A stretch of 29,699 nt of DNA from CAZQKW01 sp964594075 (GTDB lineage: Bacteria > Desulfobacterota > WTBG01 > CAIYCZ01): contig CAZQKW010000041.1 of assembly GCA_964594075.1 (NCBI GenBank), forward strand, positions 1 to 29,699, given 5' to 3'. The notes under the pieces are model-generated. The model saw only the letters and a list, made by a program, of their open reading frames with translations. It ran no database searches and had not been told where the DNA came from. Both the position numbers and the translations under genes were made by a program. Each line of letters opens with the position of its first letter. The first letter of the stretch is position 1. Below are positions 16,312 through 25,828 of the stretch, piece by piece.

Positions 16312-17463
16312 ATGAAAATCCTGGTCGTTGACGATGAGCTGGGAATTCGGGAGGGGTGTCGCCGCGCACTGGCAGCCAACGGATTTGAGGTTGAGACCGC
16401 GGAAAACGGTCCGGCTGGCCTGGCTAAGCTGCGCGCTGCTCCCTTTGATGTGCTGCTTGTTGATGCGATGATGCCGGGTATGAGCGGCCTTGAAGTGCTG
16501 CAGCACGCGCGCAAAACGGCGCCAGATATTATCTGCATTGTAATTACCGGTTATGCTACCGTGGAGCTTGCCGTGCAAGCCATTCGCGAGGGGGCCCAAG
16601 ATTTTATTGCAAAACCTTTTACTGCAGATATGTTGCTGCAGGTGATTAATCGGGAACTGGAACGTCTTCGCCTCAAGCGGGAGGCGGAACGGGTTGCCAT
16701 TTTGGAAGAGCAGAACCGGGAGCTGGAGCGGGTTAAAGCCGAGATGGAAAAGCTGGCAGCCATTGAAAGCCGTTTTATGCTGACCATGGTGCACGTCCTG
16801 CGGGCGCCGGTGGCCGTGCTTCAGAACTCCCTGCAACTCATCCGCAAGGGTTTTGTGCCGGCGGAGGAACAGCCGGCAGTCCTTGAACGGGCAGAGCGGC
16901 GTGCCGGTGAACTGCTGACCATCCTTGACGATGTATTGCTGCTCTCCCGTTTGAAAGAAGGGATATGCGCTGTGCGGGCTGAAACGGTTTGTGCCGCTGC
17001 GATGCTGGAACAGGTGCTCGCCGAGATGCAGGAGACTATAGAAAAACGTTCATTACACCTTTCCGTCGAGATAGGTGCGCGCCCGGCGATTTTAGCCAGC
17101 CCCGAACATATTAAAGCACTCTGGCACCAGTTGCTTTCTAATGCGATTCGCTATACGCCCGAAGGCGGCCAGGTGAGCGTCAAACTGGAAGCTGATTTGC
17201 AGTCAGGGGTTCTCATCGGAACCATCACTGATACCGGTATCGGTATTGATAAAAAAGACCTGCCGCGCATCTTTGAAGAGTTTTTTCGTACTGAGGAAGC
17301 TAAAGCGATGCAGGAAACAGGGACTGGTCTCGGGTTGCCCATCGTCCAGCAGATAATGTTGTTATACGGAGGACATTTAGAATTTGAATCAGCGCCGCAT
17401 CAGGGAAGCACGTTCCGGTTTACCCTTCCCCTTGCTGAGGCACATGCGAAAGGCGGGTTATGA
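16312..17463 (+). CDS. Receiver-histidine kinase hybrid
   Basis: This soluble 383-aa hybrid has an N-terminal receiver (pocket D7/D8, phosphoacceptor D51 in LLVDAMMPG, K101 in AKPF). A coiled-coil linker rich in Glu, Arg and Leu follows (about 112-150). The dimerization helix has H161 in a VHVLRAP context rather than HE[FL], and a C-terminal ATPase domain carries GTGLGLPIV. The start is ATG 16312 after GAGAGGA; a TTG at 16303 is in frame but too close to that site. The stop overlaps the next start (ATGA), coupling it to the membrane kinase. Its layout matches the hybrid at 19457-20629 and, without PAS, the one at 2801-4321, suggesting duplication. The change of the residue after the phospho-His may affect phosphatase or kinase balance. 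Confidence 0.87.
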   Translation: MKILVVDDELGIREGCRRALAANGFEVETAENGPAGLAKLRAAPFDVLLVDAMMPGMSGLEVLQHARKTAPDIICIVITGYATVELAVQAIREGAQDFIAKPFTADMLLQVINRELERLRLKREAERVAILEEQNRELERVKAEMEKLAAIESRFMLTMVHVLRAPVAVLQNSLQLIRKGFVPAEEQPAVLERAERRAGELLTILDDVLLLSRLKEGICAVRAETVCAAAMLEQVLAEMQETIEKRSLHLSVEIGARPAILASPEHIKALWHQLLSNAIRYTPEGGQVSVKLEADLQSGVLIGTITDTGIGIDKKDLPRIFEEFFRTEEAKAMQETGTGLGLPIVQQIMLLYGGHLEFESAPHQGSTFRFTLPLAEAHAKGGL

Positions 17464-19439
17464 AAGGGCTCATGGTAAAATTATTTGGCGGCCGGCTGCG
17501 GATCGTTTTGATACTGTGCTTTTCGCTGATTGCCGGTCTCACGGTCGCGCTTAATACGCTGGTCACGTCGCGGGTCATCCGGGAATACCTCACGGCGGCA
17601 GAAGATACACAAATTGCGCGCGATATGCGGCTGGCTAAAGCTTTTTATCAGCTTAAGCTGGAAGAAGTGGCGGCGCTAAGCCACCGGCTGGCGCTGGACC
17701 AGTGGGTTATCCAAAATTTAGAGAGTGCCGCACAGGGATCGTCCGCAGCACAGAAGATTATAGACCAGCAGATTACCAATAAGATTGCCGTGCTCGCACT
17801 GGGCGGGACCCATCTTATAGCCGTGTTAAATGAACGGGGAGACATCGTTGTCGGACGAGTCCTGTCGCCTTCCGGAGAACTTTCAAAACCCATTCTGCGC
17901 GGCAACTGGGGCGCATTGCCCATCGTGCGGGAAGTGTTGTCAACCAGACAGCATCTGGCTGCAACTGAAATTATCCCGGCAGAATTCCTGGATCAGGTAA
18001 ACCTCAAACAGCAGGCCGCCATCCCCCTTCTGGAAACTCCGCTCGCAGCTCCCGAACCTTTTGATCCCAGAGAGGGAAGCGCAGGATTAACGCTCACCGG
18101 CGTTTATCCGGTGTTTAATCCGCGCGGCACAATGGCCGGGGCAATTGTTTCAGTATATCTATTTAACAATGATTTTACGCTGGTTGATCGCATCAAGGAA
18201 GTGGCTGGCGTTGATACCGTTACCATATTTTTGGGCGATTTGCGCGTTTCGACAAATGTGTTGGACGAGGAAGGGAAGCGGGCGGTCGGGACGCGCATCT
18301 CGCAGCCGGTAAGAGAAATAGTGCTCGAACAGGGCAGGGATTACGTAGGCCGCGCCTATGTCGTAAAAGAATGGTTCATCACGCGGTATGAACCTTTGCG
18401 AAACCAGCGCGGCGAAGTGATAGGAAGCTTTTATGTGGGGGCGCGGGAATCTTCCTTCCTACAATTGGTGCATAATTTCAACAAGCGGGTGGTGCTTATT
18501 GCGTCCATCTGCATTCTCATTGCCGGGGTCATTGCCGTGCCCATTGCGCGTTTGATTACGCGCCCTCTGGATTCGCTGGTTAAAGCAAATCGCCGTCTGG
18601 CCGACGGTGATATGACGGTGCGGGTTGAAACCGCGGGCAAAGGGGAGCTTGCCATGCTCGGCCGGTCATTTAACGTTATGGCAGAAACCCTTTACCGAAC
18701 GCAGCAGGAACTGCTGCACAAGGAAAAGCTTGCTTCAATGGGGCAGCTTGCCGCGGGTGTGGCGCATGAAATAAATAATCCTCTGGGAACCATCCTTCTG
18801 TTTGCAGATATGTTATACAAGGAAGCTGCAGAAAATGACCCGAAACGAGAGGATTTGCAGATGATTATTAATGAGACCATCCGCTGCAGAAAAATCGTTT
18901 CGGACCTGCTGAATTTTGCCCGGCAGCAGGAAGTTCTTGCCCAGGAATGCGATATCAATGAGATCCTTGAGCAGGTCATAGAAGGCGTTGTGCATCAACC
19001 CAGTTTCAAACAGGTGCATATTGTGCGTCAGTTCAGCCAAGGGCTTCCCCGCATTCAGGCTGATCAGGCGCAATTAATGCAGGTGTTTGTCAACTTGCTC
19101 AACAATTCTGCAGAAGCTATGCCCGATGGGGGCACCATTACGATCACCTCGCGGCTTGCGGACGGCCAGCGTATAGAAGTCGGGATTGAAGACACGGGCT
19201 GCGGCATGTCTGAAGAAACTCTGGGAAAACTGTTCACTCCTTTTTTTACCACCAAACCTGTTGGCAAAGGAACGGGGCTCGGGTTGTCCATTGTTTACGG
19301 CATCATTAAGATGCACCGGGGCAACATTACGGTCAACAGCGCCGTAGGCAAAGGGACCACGGTTACGGTTACCCTGCCAATTATGACTTCTCAAAGCCCT
19401 GCGCTGTCGGGTGCCCAGCAGCGGGAACTTACCGTATAA
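17460..19439 (+). CDS. Membrane sensor histidine kinase with extracytoplasmic Cache-like domain
   Basis: At 659 aa this is the only membrane-bound kinase here. It has TM1 at about 13-32, a large extracytoplasmic region (about 33-340) that looks like a double-Cache sensor (VLNERGDIVVGRV, VGARESSF near its end), and TM2 at about 342-362. A HAMP domain (about 363-415) and dimerization helix with H436 (GVAHEINNPLGT) follow, then an ATPase domain (GTGLGLSIVYGI). The kinase core is a close paralogue of the PAS-PAS kinase at 13328-14824. It is translationally coupled to the preceding receiver-kinase and followed within 17 bases by another. It probably feeds a small-molecule or redox signal from outside the cytoplasm into the relay. 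Confidence 0.88.
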   Translation: MKGLMVKLFGGRLRIVLILCFSLIAGLTVALNTLVTSRVIREYLTAAEDTQIARDMRLAKAFYQLKLEEVAALSHRLALDQWVIQNLESAAQGSSAAQKIIDQQITNKIAVLALGGTHLIAVLNERGDIVVGRVLSPSGELSKPILRGNWGALPIVREVLSTRQHLAATEIIPAEFLDQVNLKQQAAIPLLETPLAAPEPFDPREGSAGLTLTGVYPVFNPRGTMAGAIVSVYLFNNDFTLVDRIKEVAGVDTVTIFLGDLRVSTNVLDEEGKRAVGTRISQPVREIVLEQGRDYVGRAYVVKEWFITRYEPLRNQRGEVIGSFYVGARESSFLQLVHNFNKRVVLIASICILIAGVIAVPIARLITRPLDSLVKANRRLADGDMTVRVETAGKGELAMLGRSFNVMAETLYRTQQELLHKEKLASMGQLAAGVAHEINNPLGTILLFADMLYKEAAENDPKREDLQMIINETIRCRKIVSDLLNFARQQEVLAQECDINEILEQVIEGVVHQPSFKQVHIVRQFSQGLPRIQADQAQLMQVFVNLLNNSAEAMPDGGTITITSRLADGQRIEVGIEDTGCGMSEETLGKLFTPFFTTKPVGKGTGLGLSIVYGIIKMHRGNITVNSAVGKGTTVTVTLPIMTSQSPALSGAQQRELTV

Positions 19440-19456
19440 ACATAGGAACACGGCTG

Positions 19457-20629
19457 ATGGAATTGAAAGCGCGAATTCTCATTGTTGACGATGAGGAAGG
19501 GCTTCATAAAGGGTGCCGCCGGGTTCTGGAACCGCACGGATTTCACCTTGAAACAGCATTTACTCTTGCTGAAGCGCGCGAGAAAATCAGTCAGCAGATA
19601 TTTGATGTGGTGTTGCTGGATATTATGTTGCCGGATGGCAACGGCGTAGATATCATTCCCTTTGTGCATGAAAAGGATCCGGATCTGGTGTGTGTGGTTA
19701 TGACCGGCTATGCTACTATTGAGCTCGCTGTTGAGGCGATGAAAGCCGGCGCCTACCACTTTATTCCCAAACCATTTTCCGCTGATTTGCTGCTGCTGAC
19801 GGTTAATCAGGCGCTGGAAAAACGCCACCTGTCGCGCGATGTCAAACGACTGAAAAATTTTGAGCGCGATGTATCACAGCTCTGGACTGTTGCCAAAGGA
19901 GAACTTGCGGGTTTTGATCAGTTCAATAAAGACACCATTGGCCCTGCAGCATTCAGGCTTACGATTGCCCATGAGTTCAGGGCGCCGATTACAGCGCTGC
20001 TCAGCTTTTTACTTTTGCTCCGCAAAGGCTATGTGCCGCCCGATCAGCAGGATAAAATTATAGACAATGCCATTGAACGGGCGCAGGACATGCTTGATCT
20101 GGTGGACGACCTCATGAACCTTTCATCAGCGCAAGAGGAATTAAATCCTGCACAGTGCATGGTTCATAATTTGTCAGATGATCTCATGAAAATAGTGCCG
20201 TCGCTGAAAGCCCAAGCGGAAACAAAGGGGCTGGTCTTCACCCTTGCGATTCATGATCAGCCGACAGTTAACACCAATCCCACGCTTATGGAACAACTGT
20301 GGACTAATTTGATATCAAATGCGGTTAAATATACGCCGGCAGGCGGGATACATGTAATACTTGAAGAAAAGGATGGCTGGGCTGTGGGTACGGTCAAGGA
20401 CACGGGAATTGGCATGTCGGCAAAGGAACAGGAACTCATTTTCCACGAATTTTACCGTGCCCCTCAGGCGAAGGAGATGGAACGGCACGGCACCGGTCTT
20501 GGTCTTTCCTTTGTCCGCCGCATTGTTGACGGCTATGGCGGCACCATTGCAGTTCACTCTGAGGTCGGGAAAGGGAGCTGTTTTCAGTTCAAATTGCCAA
20601 CATATACCAATAAGCCGCCGCGTGCCTGA
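19457..20629 (+). CDS. Receiver-histidine kinase hybrid
   Basis: This 390-aa soluble hybrid has a receiver with D11/D12, phosphoacceptor D55 (LLDIMLPDGNG) and K105 (PKPF). The linker is followed by a dimerization helix with H172 in AHEFRAPITALL and an ATPase domain with GTGLGLSFV. ATG 19457 lies 17 bases after the upstream kinase stop. It is the last gene of the plus-strand cluster and converges on the response regulator at 20642 with 12 bases between the stops and no obvious terminator. Such receiver-first kinases usually act in phosphorelays in which receiver phosphorylation tunes kinase activity. Confidence 0.87.
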   Translation: MELKARILIVDDEEGLHKGCRRVLEPHGFHLETAFTLAEAREKISQQIFDVVLLDIMLPDGNGVDIIPFVHEKDPDLVCVVMTGYATIELAVEAMKAGAYHFIPKPFSADLLLLTVNQALEKRHLSRDVKRLKNFERDVSQLWTVAKGELAGFDQFNKDTIGPAAFRLTIAHEFRAPITALLSFLLLLRKGYVPPDQQDKIIDNAIERAQDMLDLVDDLMNLSSAQEELNPAQCMVHNLSDDLMKIVPSLKAQAETKGLVFTLAIHDQPTVNTNPTLMEQLWTNLISNAVKYTPAGGIHVILEEKDGWAVGTVKDTGIGMSAKEQELIFHEFYRAPQAKEMERHGTGLGLSFVRRIVDGYGGTIAVHSEVGKGSCFQFKLPTYTNKPPRA

Positions 20630-20641
20630 TTTGCCGTTTTT

Positions 20642-21043
20642 TCATGATGCAGTTTTTGCCGTTCCTCTTGTTTCCAGCATCGCTTTTACCTGTGCCAGCA
20701 GCACATCCGGGTCAATTGGTTTATTAAGCCATGGTGACTCCGGTATATAATCGTGCGACGGCATTTCCCCCTGCGCGCGGGTGCTGGTCAGCGATGTGAC
20801 CATAATAACCGGAATATGCTGCAGCGTTTCATCTTCAGCCATTCTGCGACGCACATCCAAGCCATCCATAATATATGACATCATGATATCCAAAAGCACC
20901 AGATCGGGCTTTTCCCTGCGCATCACCTCCAAACCCTGTTCGCCGCTTGTAGCCGAGATGACTTCATAATTGTGCGATTCTAAAATCATTCTGGTTATTT
21001 TTATAAAATCACGATCGTCATCAACCACGAGTATTTTTGTCAT
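20642..21043 (-). CDS. Single-domain response regulator, formate dehydrogenase-linked (copy 2)
   Basis: This 133-aa receiver has no output domain and is the distal gene of the formate dehydrogenase operon. The pocket ILVVDDDRDF, phosphoacceptor in LLDIMMSY, switch TSLT and Lys in LNKPIDP are present. A four-residue insert follows the phosphoacceptor loop (MMSYIMDGLDVRR where MMPxxDG is usual). The same insert and the block DGLDVRRxMAED occur in the receiver at 25829-26212, so the two are paralogues bracketing the formate dehydrogenase genes. ATG 21043 is preferred because AAAAGG lies upstream; ATG 21067 would add eight residues. It probably acts by protein contact. Confidence 0.87.
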   Translation of the reverse strand: MTKILVVDDDRDFIKITRMILESHNYEVISATSGEQGLEVMRREKPDLVLLDIMMSYIMDGLDVRRRMAEDETLQHIPVIMVTSLTSTRAQGEMPSHDYIPESPWLNKPIDPDVLLAQVKAMLETRGTAKTAS

Positions 21044-21071
21044 GGTCTGCCTTTTAAAGAAAGCCATGAAG

Positions 21072-21115
21072 TTACGGAATTAGTGCGCAGCACTTGTGGT
21101 TTTTGAACTCCGTAA
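21072..21115 (-). repeat. Nested inverted repeats between the gamma subunit and receiver genes
   Basis: TTACGGA (21072-21078) pairs with TCCGTAA (21109-21115), enclosing AGTGC/GCACT (21082-21086/21090-21094). This cruciform-like mRNA structure lies between the cytochrome b stop and the receiver start and could reduce expression of the distal gene. No strong U-run follows. Confidence 0.4.
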
Positions 21116-21127
21116 TACCAAATGCCA

Positions 21128-21841
21128 TCATTGTTTCCCGTGTTTCTTTTTCATCTCATACAGTTCGTGGGCGCGTTTGGGACCATAATACCACTTGGCA
21201 TGGTGTTCGGCAGCATAGCTGGCCGAGGTCACGCCGAAACGCATACTCACCAGCGCAGCCCACATCAGCGGATGCGCCACCGCCAGATACAAGTGCACCA
21301 GAAACATGCACACCGCCACAATCATCGTTATATCATGCAGCACCACCATCCAGCGAAACACCTCGGCTGACACAATCCCTTTGCCAAACCACATGATCAG
21401 ACCGGTTATCACAAACGCGGCCCAGCTTACAATCATCACCAGCCCGTTGATCTTTTCCCCGGTATTGTAGCGGCCCTGCGGCGGCATGTCATCATGCCTG
21501 CCCAGCACATAGTAGCCAAAGGCGTTTTTCACCCATCCCAGATCGTCCCGGTCAAGGCCAAATTCCTTGATGTTGAGCCACAGACGCCGCGGCTGCACAA
21601 TCCCGTAAAGCACCGGCTCGGCAATGAACAGAATCGCTGCCAGCCGGTGTATCAGCCGCATCCAGAGTCCCGCCTCCCCTTGGGCCAGCGGCTGCAGCAA
21701 CGGCAGATACAGCACCAGCCCCGTGGCAACCAGCGGAATGAAACTTGCCGTGTGCACCCAGTGCAGAAAACGCTCAATAAAGGTGTATTTGGGTATCCAG
21801 CGAATCTGTATATATCCTGACTCTTGTGCCTGTCCGTTCAT
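21128..21841 (-). CDS. fdnI: Formate dehydrogenase gamma subunit, cytochrome b556
   Basis: This is a 237-aa integral membrane di-heme cytochrome b that carries electrons from the FeS subunit to the quinone pool. Four transmembrane helices are visible at about 31-50, 65-83, 130-150 and 173-192. Candidate heme ligands are His27/His30 (FLHWVH), His65 (IHRL), His170 (VLHDI) and His183 (HLYLAVAH). The start ATG overlaps the beta stop (ATGA); the longer reading frame back to 21952 is overlap with the beta gene, not real N-terminus. The sequence ends with a charged cytoplasmic tail. With the alpha and beta genes it forms a complete FdnGHI-type complex. Confidence 0.92.
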   Translation of the reverse strand: MNGQAQESGYIQIRWIPKYTFIERFLHWVHTASFIPLVATGLVLYLPLLQPLAQGEAGLWMRLIHRLAAILFIAEPVLYGIVQPRRLWLNIKEFGLDRDDLGWVKNAFGYYVLGRHDDMPPQGRYNTGEKINGLVMIVSWAAFVITGLIMWFGKGIVSAEVFRWMVVLHDITMIVAVCMFLVHLYLAVAHPLMWAALVSMRFGVTSASYAAEHHAKWYYGPKRAHELYEMKKKHGKQ

Positions 21842-22641
21842 TCTACTTCCTCCATCTTGATGTTCCGCCGGATGATAACCCAGGCGGCAGCAATTCCGAT
21901 AATGGCAGCTCCCAATGCTATTTTGCCCAGCGGTCGTACGATATTCTGCCATACCGTGGTTAAAACTGGATACTGGGGATCTGCGGGGAGACCATACGCT
22001 TCGGGCTTTTCTATGAGGACATATAGACGCCCCAATCCTCCCACCAGATTTTCACCATAAAGATTAGCATTAATAAACCCTCTTTTTTGAAGCTGTTCAA
22101 CACGCTTTTTCCCCGCGGCAATCATTTCATCCCGGTCTCCCCAGAATAGGGCTTTGGCCGGGCAGGTCTTAACACAGGCGGGAAGCAACCCGTTATCGGT
22201 TCGGTCCTGGCAGAAGGTGCATTTTGAGCTTTTAGCTTCACCGGTAAAGAGTCCATACATTTCAAGCTGAGGAACACCAAAAGGGCAAAACTGAGAACAA
22301 TAACCGCACCCGTTGCACAAATCAGTTTCCAGCGTTACCCGGCCGTCAGGGCGTTGCTTCAGCGCCGTGGTCGGACATACTGCCACACAGGCAGGGTCTC
22401 CGCAGTGCATACAGCCTTCTTTGAGAAACAGCCAGCGAAATTGTTCGCCCGCCTCATATTCGGTAAATTTGATCCGCGTCCAGGTCTGTGGACTCAAACC
22501 AAAGGGATTTTCGTAGGTTCCCTGGTTGACGGTTTTTGAATATGACCAGCCCTCCAGATCATTCCACTGTTTGCAGGCCACTTGGCAGCCGCGGCATGCC
22601 GTGCACTTTGATTCGTCAATCAACATTGCCTTCCGTGCCAT
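21838..22641 (-). CDS. fdnH: Formate dehydrogenase beta subunit, four-cluster ferredoxin
   Basis: This 267-aa FeS electron-transfer subunit links the Sec/Mo subunit to the membrane cytochrome b. Four [4Fe-4S] motifs are present: C13-C23 (CTACRGCQVAC), CMHCGDPACVAVCP, CNGCGYCSQFCP and CTFCQ with the distant CVKTCP. A single C-terminal transmembrane helix (about 236-256, LGKIALGAAIIGIAAAWVII) anchors it, as in FdnH. ATG 22641 has a strong GGGAGGTG site; the GTG at 22650 lies inside that site and is unlikely. It has no signal peptide, so it would be exported with the alpha subunit by Tat piggy-back. Confidence 0.93.
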   Translation of the reverse strand: MARKAMLIDESKCTACRGCQVACKQWNDLEGWSYSKTVNQGTYENPFGLSPQTWTRIKFTEYEAGEQFRWLFLKEGCMHCGDPACVAVCPTTALKQRPDGRVTLETDLCNGCGYCSQFCPFGVPQLEMYGLFTGEAKSSKCTFCQDRTDNGLLPACVKTCPAKALFWGDRDEMIAAGKKRVEQLQKRGFINANLYGENLVGGLGRLYVLIEKPEAYGLPADPQYPVLTTVWQNIVRPLGKIALGAAIIGIAAAWVIIRRNIKMEEVE

Positions 22642-22655
22642 TATCCTCACCTCCC

Positions 22656-25600
22656 TTACGCTTTTTGGATATCAACAAGAAATGCTTTATATTCAGGAAT
22701 AGTGGTATTGCCGTCACCAACATGAGGAGTCAGATCATTAGCCGAATCTCCAGAGGCAATGCCGCCCCATCCAAAATGCCAGGGCATACCAACCTGATGC
22801 ACAATCTTGCCGTTGATAATAAACGGTTTAAAGCGCGCCGTAACAATGGCAACCGCCTCAATTTCACCGCGTGCTGAACTCACTCTCACGGTTTCCCCAT
22901 TTTTGATATTTTTTTCTGCGGCCAGCTCTTTGCTCATTTCGATGAACATATTAGGCTGACACTCGGCAAGCCATTCCAGCCAGCGCGACATACCGCCCGC
23001 CTGCCAGTGTTCTACCACCCGATAAGTAGTTGCCACGATTGGAAATTTATCCGGTTTTCCCCAGTTATTGCCGATTGCTTTTCCGTGATCAGTCTTCCAT
23101 ATTTTGATGACCGGGTTATGCAGGCGGGATGAGAAGGGATTTTTTTCTACCGGTGTTTCAACCGGCTCATAGTGTTCAGGGAATGGCCCTTCGTTGAGCG
23201 GCGCAAATAGACCGCCTTTGCCGTCAACGCGCATGATGAAGGGATCCATGCCACCCGGGTCCGCGGGGGCTTTGGTCGGTAAAAAATCAGGAACATCATA
23301 GCCGGTCCACTTCTTCTGCACATCATCCCACCAGATGAGCTTTTTATCCTCAGACCAGGGCTTACCGCTCGGGTCTGCAGAGCAGCGGTTGTAAATGATG
23401 CGCCGGTTTACCGGCCAGGAAAAAGCCCAATAAGGATACATCCCCAGTCCGCCCGGATCTTTCTGACCGCGGCGTTTACAGGCGGGCATCATCTTGCCGG
23501 TTCCATCATCTGCAAGGGCATAATAACCTGCGTATATCCAGACGCCGCAGACAGTGCTGCCGTCAGCCTGGAGGACGCCAAATGTTTTTAAAAGTTCATC
23601 TTTTTTAGCCAACACCTTGCCTTCCGGATCCTTAATTTCTACAAGCGCCGAGCCATTAATTTCTTGCGCTACCTTCTCTATATCAAGTTCTTTCCCGTAA
23701 TCCCATGCAAGATGCAAGATTGGTTCTGCGAAAGGTCCCGGCTCAGCAGTGTATAGTTCTTTCAATTTGAGAGCTACAAGGTTGAATATCTGATGGTCAG
23801 GCAACGCCTCACCCGGGGCTTCAGCTACTTTTGGCCGCCACTGTATCAGCCGCCCGCTGGTAACAATACTGCCTTCCTTTTCCATAGCGTCGGCGGCTGG
23901 CAGGACGAACACCTCGGTTTTTATGTCAGCAGAATTTTCTCCCGGCGCGCGCCAGAAGGAACAGGTCTCGGTATCAAACAGTTCCTGAATGACCATCCAT
24001 TTGAGCTTTTTCAAACCCTCGCGCTCAAGGCGCGCATTGGGACCGCTGACGGCGGGGTTCTGCCCCAAAATCCATAGCCCCTGAATTTTGCCGGCATACA
24101 TGTCTTCAAAGAGTTTTATCCAATAGTGATTTGCCGGGCTTTCCACTTTGGGCAGATAGTCATAGGCAAAATCATTTTCCGCTGTTGCATGTTCGCCCCA
24201 CCATGCCTTCAACATACTGATAAAGAATTTCGGTTTGTTTGACCAGTAACTGGTTTTGGGGGTTTCTTTCTCAAGATAGGCAGCGAGATTCGGATGATCT
24301 GCTGCAATGGGAATCCGCAAATAACCAGTCAGCAAATGAGCAAGAAGTCCCTGGTCAGTTGAACCCTGAACATTTGATTCCCCCCGCAGCGCATTTACTC
24401 CACCACCCGGTCTTCCCAGATTGCCCAGCAAAAGCTGAATCATGGACATGCAGCGAACATTTTGCGATCCCACCGTATGCTGAGTTTGTCCCATGGCATA
24501 GAGAATGGTGCCGGTCTTGTCCGCTGCGCCGGTTGAAGCATACAACTTGTAGGCCTCTTCAAGGGTTTTCTGTGGGCAACCGGTGATATTTGAAACCATT
24601 TCCAGTGTGTAGCGGGCATAATGGCGCTTCATAATCTGAAACACACAGTTCGGATCCTGCAAGGTTTCGTCGCGCAGCGGTTTGCCTTGGGCGTCGGTTT
24701 GATACTTCCAAGTGCTCTGATCATATTTGCCAAATCCATCGCCATCATCATCCACAAAACCGGAAAACAGCCCGTCTAAATCAGCAGGTCCTTTAAATTC
24801 AGGCACAATGAGCGTGGCGGCATTGGTGTAATACCGCACATACTCTTTGTGATACAGTTCATTGTCCATGATGTATTTCATCAATCCGCCAAAAAAAGGT
24901 ATATCAGTGCCGCTGCGAATGGGGACATACAGGTCTGCCTTAGACGCGGAACGGGTAAATCGGGGATCAACCACAATGAGCTTTGCATTCCGCTCATCCA
25001 TGGCCTTATGAATCCAGGTCATTGATGCCGGGTGGTTTTCTGCGGCATTTGAGCCATCCATCAAGATAACATCAGCATTTTTTAAGTCCACCCAGTGATT
25101 GGTCATTGCGCCTCTGCCAAGGCCTGCGGCCAGACCGGCCACGGTTGCAGAGTGTCATATTCGAGCCTGATGCTCAAGATACACAACACCCAGCGCGCGC
25201 ATAAGCTTTGATGCCAGATAGCATTCTTCGTTGTTATTGGCAGCGCCTCCCAAAAAAGCAATTTTCTGCGTGCGATTGACGGTTATGCCTTTTTCATTAA
25301 TTTTTTCAAAAGATTCGTCACGCGTGGACTTAATGCGCTTTGCAATTTCTGTTATCATCCAGTCCCAGCTTTTTTCTTCAAATGCGTTGCTGCCGGGCGC
25401 GCGATAAAGAGGTTTTTTCAGACGTAAATCGCTCTGGGAGAGCTGGCGCACGGAAATGGATTTTGGATCCAGAGCACCCCGGTTTTGAGGGTTGTCAGGA
25501 TCCCCTTCGCAATTAATAATGTGCCCGTCAGTGCCTGTGGCAACAAGCAGCCCGCATCCGCATGAGCAATAGGGGCAGATGGTAGCCGATTCCTTGACTG

Positions 25601-25718
25601 GTTTGTGCAGCGGAAAGGTTTTCATTTTTCTTGCGGCGCTGACAAGTCCTGTCGGCAAAAGAACTGAACCGGCTGTTGTTCCCGAAATTTTTAAAAATGT
25701 TCTTCGGACTATGTCCAT
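22656..25718 (-). CDS. fdnG: Formate dehydrogenase alpha subunit, selenocysteine-containing, Tat-exported
   Basis: This is a 1020-aa bis-MGD molybdenum or tungsten enzyme oxidizing formate (or reducing CO2) outside the cytoplasm. One reading frame is interrupted by UGA at 25155-25157, which is residue 188 in the context EHQARI-U-HSATVAGL. That is exactly the Sec-His active site of FdnG, and the frame then continues through GRGAMTNHWVD and DPRFTRS to the C-terminal dinucleotide-binding domain. A Tat signal starts at residue 1 (MDIVRRTFLK). The FeS motif has C48, C51 and C55, but the fourth ligand position is Asp84 (GALDPKS), with Lys86 kept. ATG 25718 is chosen for its GGGAGG site. Standard gene callers will split the gene in two. 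Whether Mo or W is used cannot be told. Confidence 0.95.
25126..25142 (-). promoter_or_regulatory. SECIS element of fdnG
   Basis: Starting 13 bases after the UGA, GUGGCC pairs with GGCCGC (one U-G pair) around the loop GGUCU. This resembles the loop of the E. coli fdhF SECIS and lies at a suitable distance for SelB recognition. Confidence 0.75.
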
Positions 25719-25774
25719 ATTATTTCCTCCCCTTCTCAAGATAGTTCTAAAGGTGCTTTGCGGTTTTTATAAAC

Positions 25775-25796
25775 ATGTATCTGACAAGATGTATCT
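25775..25796 (-). repeat. Direct repeat upstream of fdnG
   Basis: ATGTATCT occurs at 25775-25782 and 25789-25796, a 14-base period, in the 110-base gap between the receiver gene and fdnG. It could be a tandem operator half-site or chance in AT-rich DNA. Confidence 0.25.
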
Positions 25797-25828
25797 AAAA
25801 ATAAGTAAAACTAAACGTATTGGCGCAA

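Noticed and set aside
17101..17125. TGGCAC...TTGC sequence inside the receiver-kinase gene
   Set aside because: The spacing between the two halves is too short for sigma-54 and it lies inside coding sequence.
22656..25142. A separate formate dehydrogenase large-subunit gene starting at 25142
   Set aside because: It has no signal peptide or FeS domain, its start lies inside the conserved active-site segment, and it is in frame with the upstream part through a Sec UGA.
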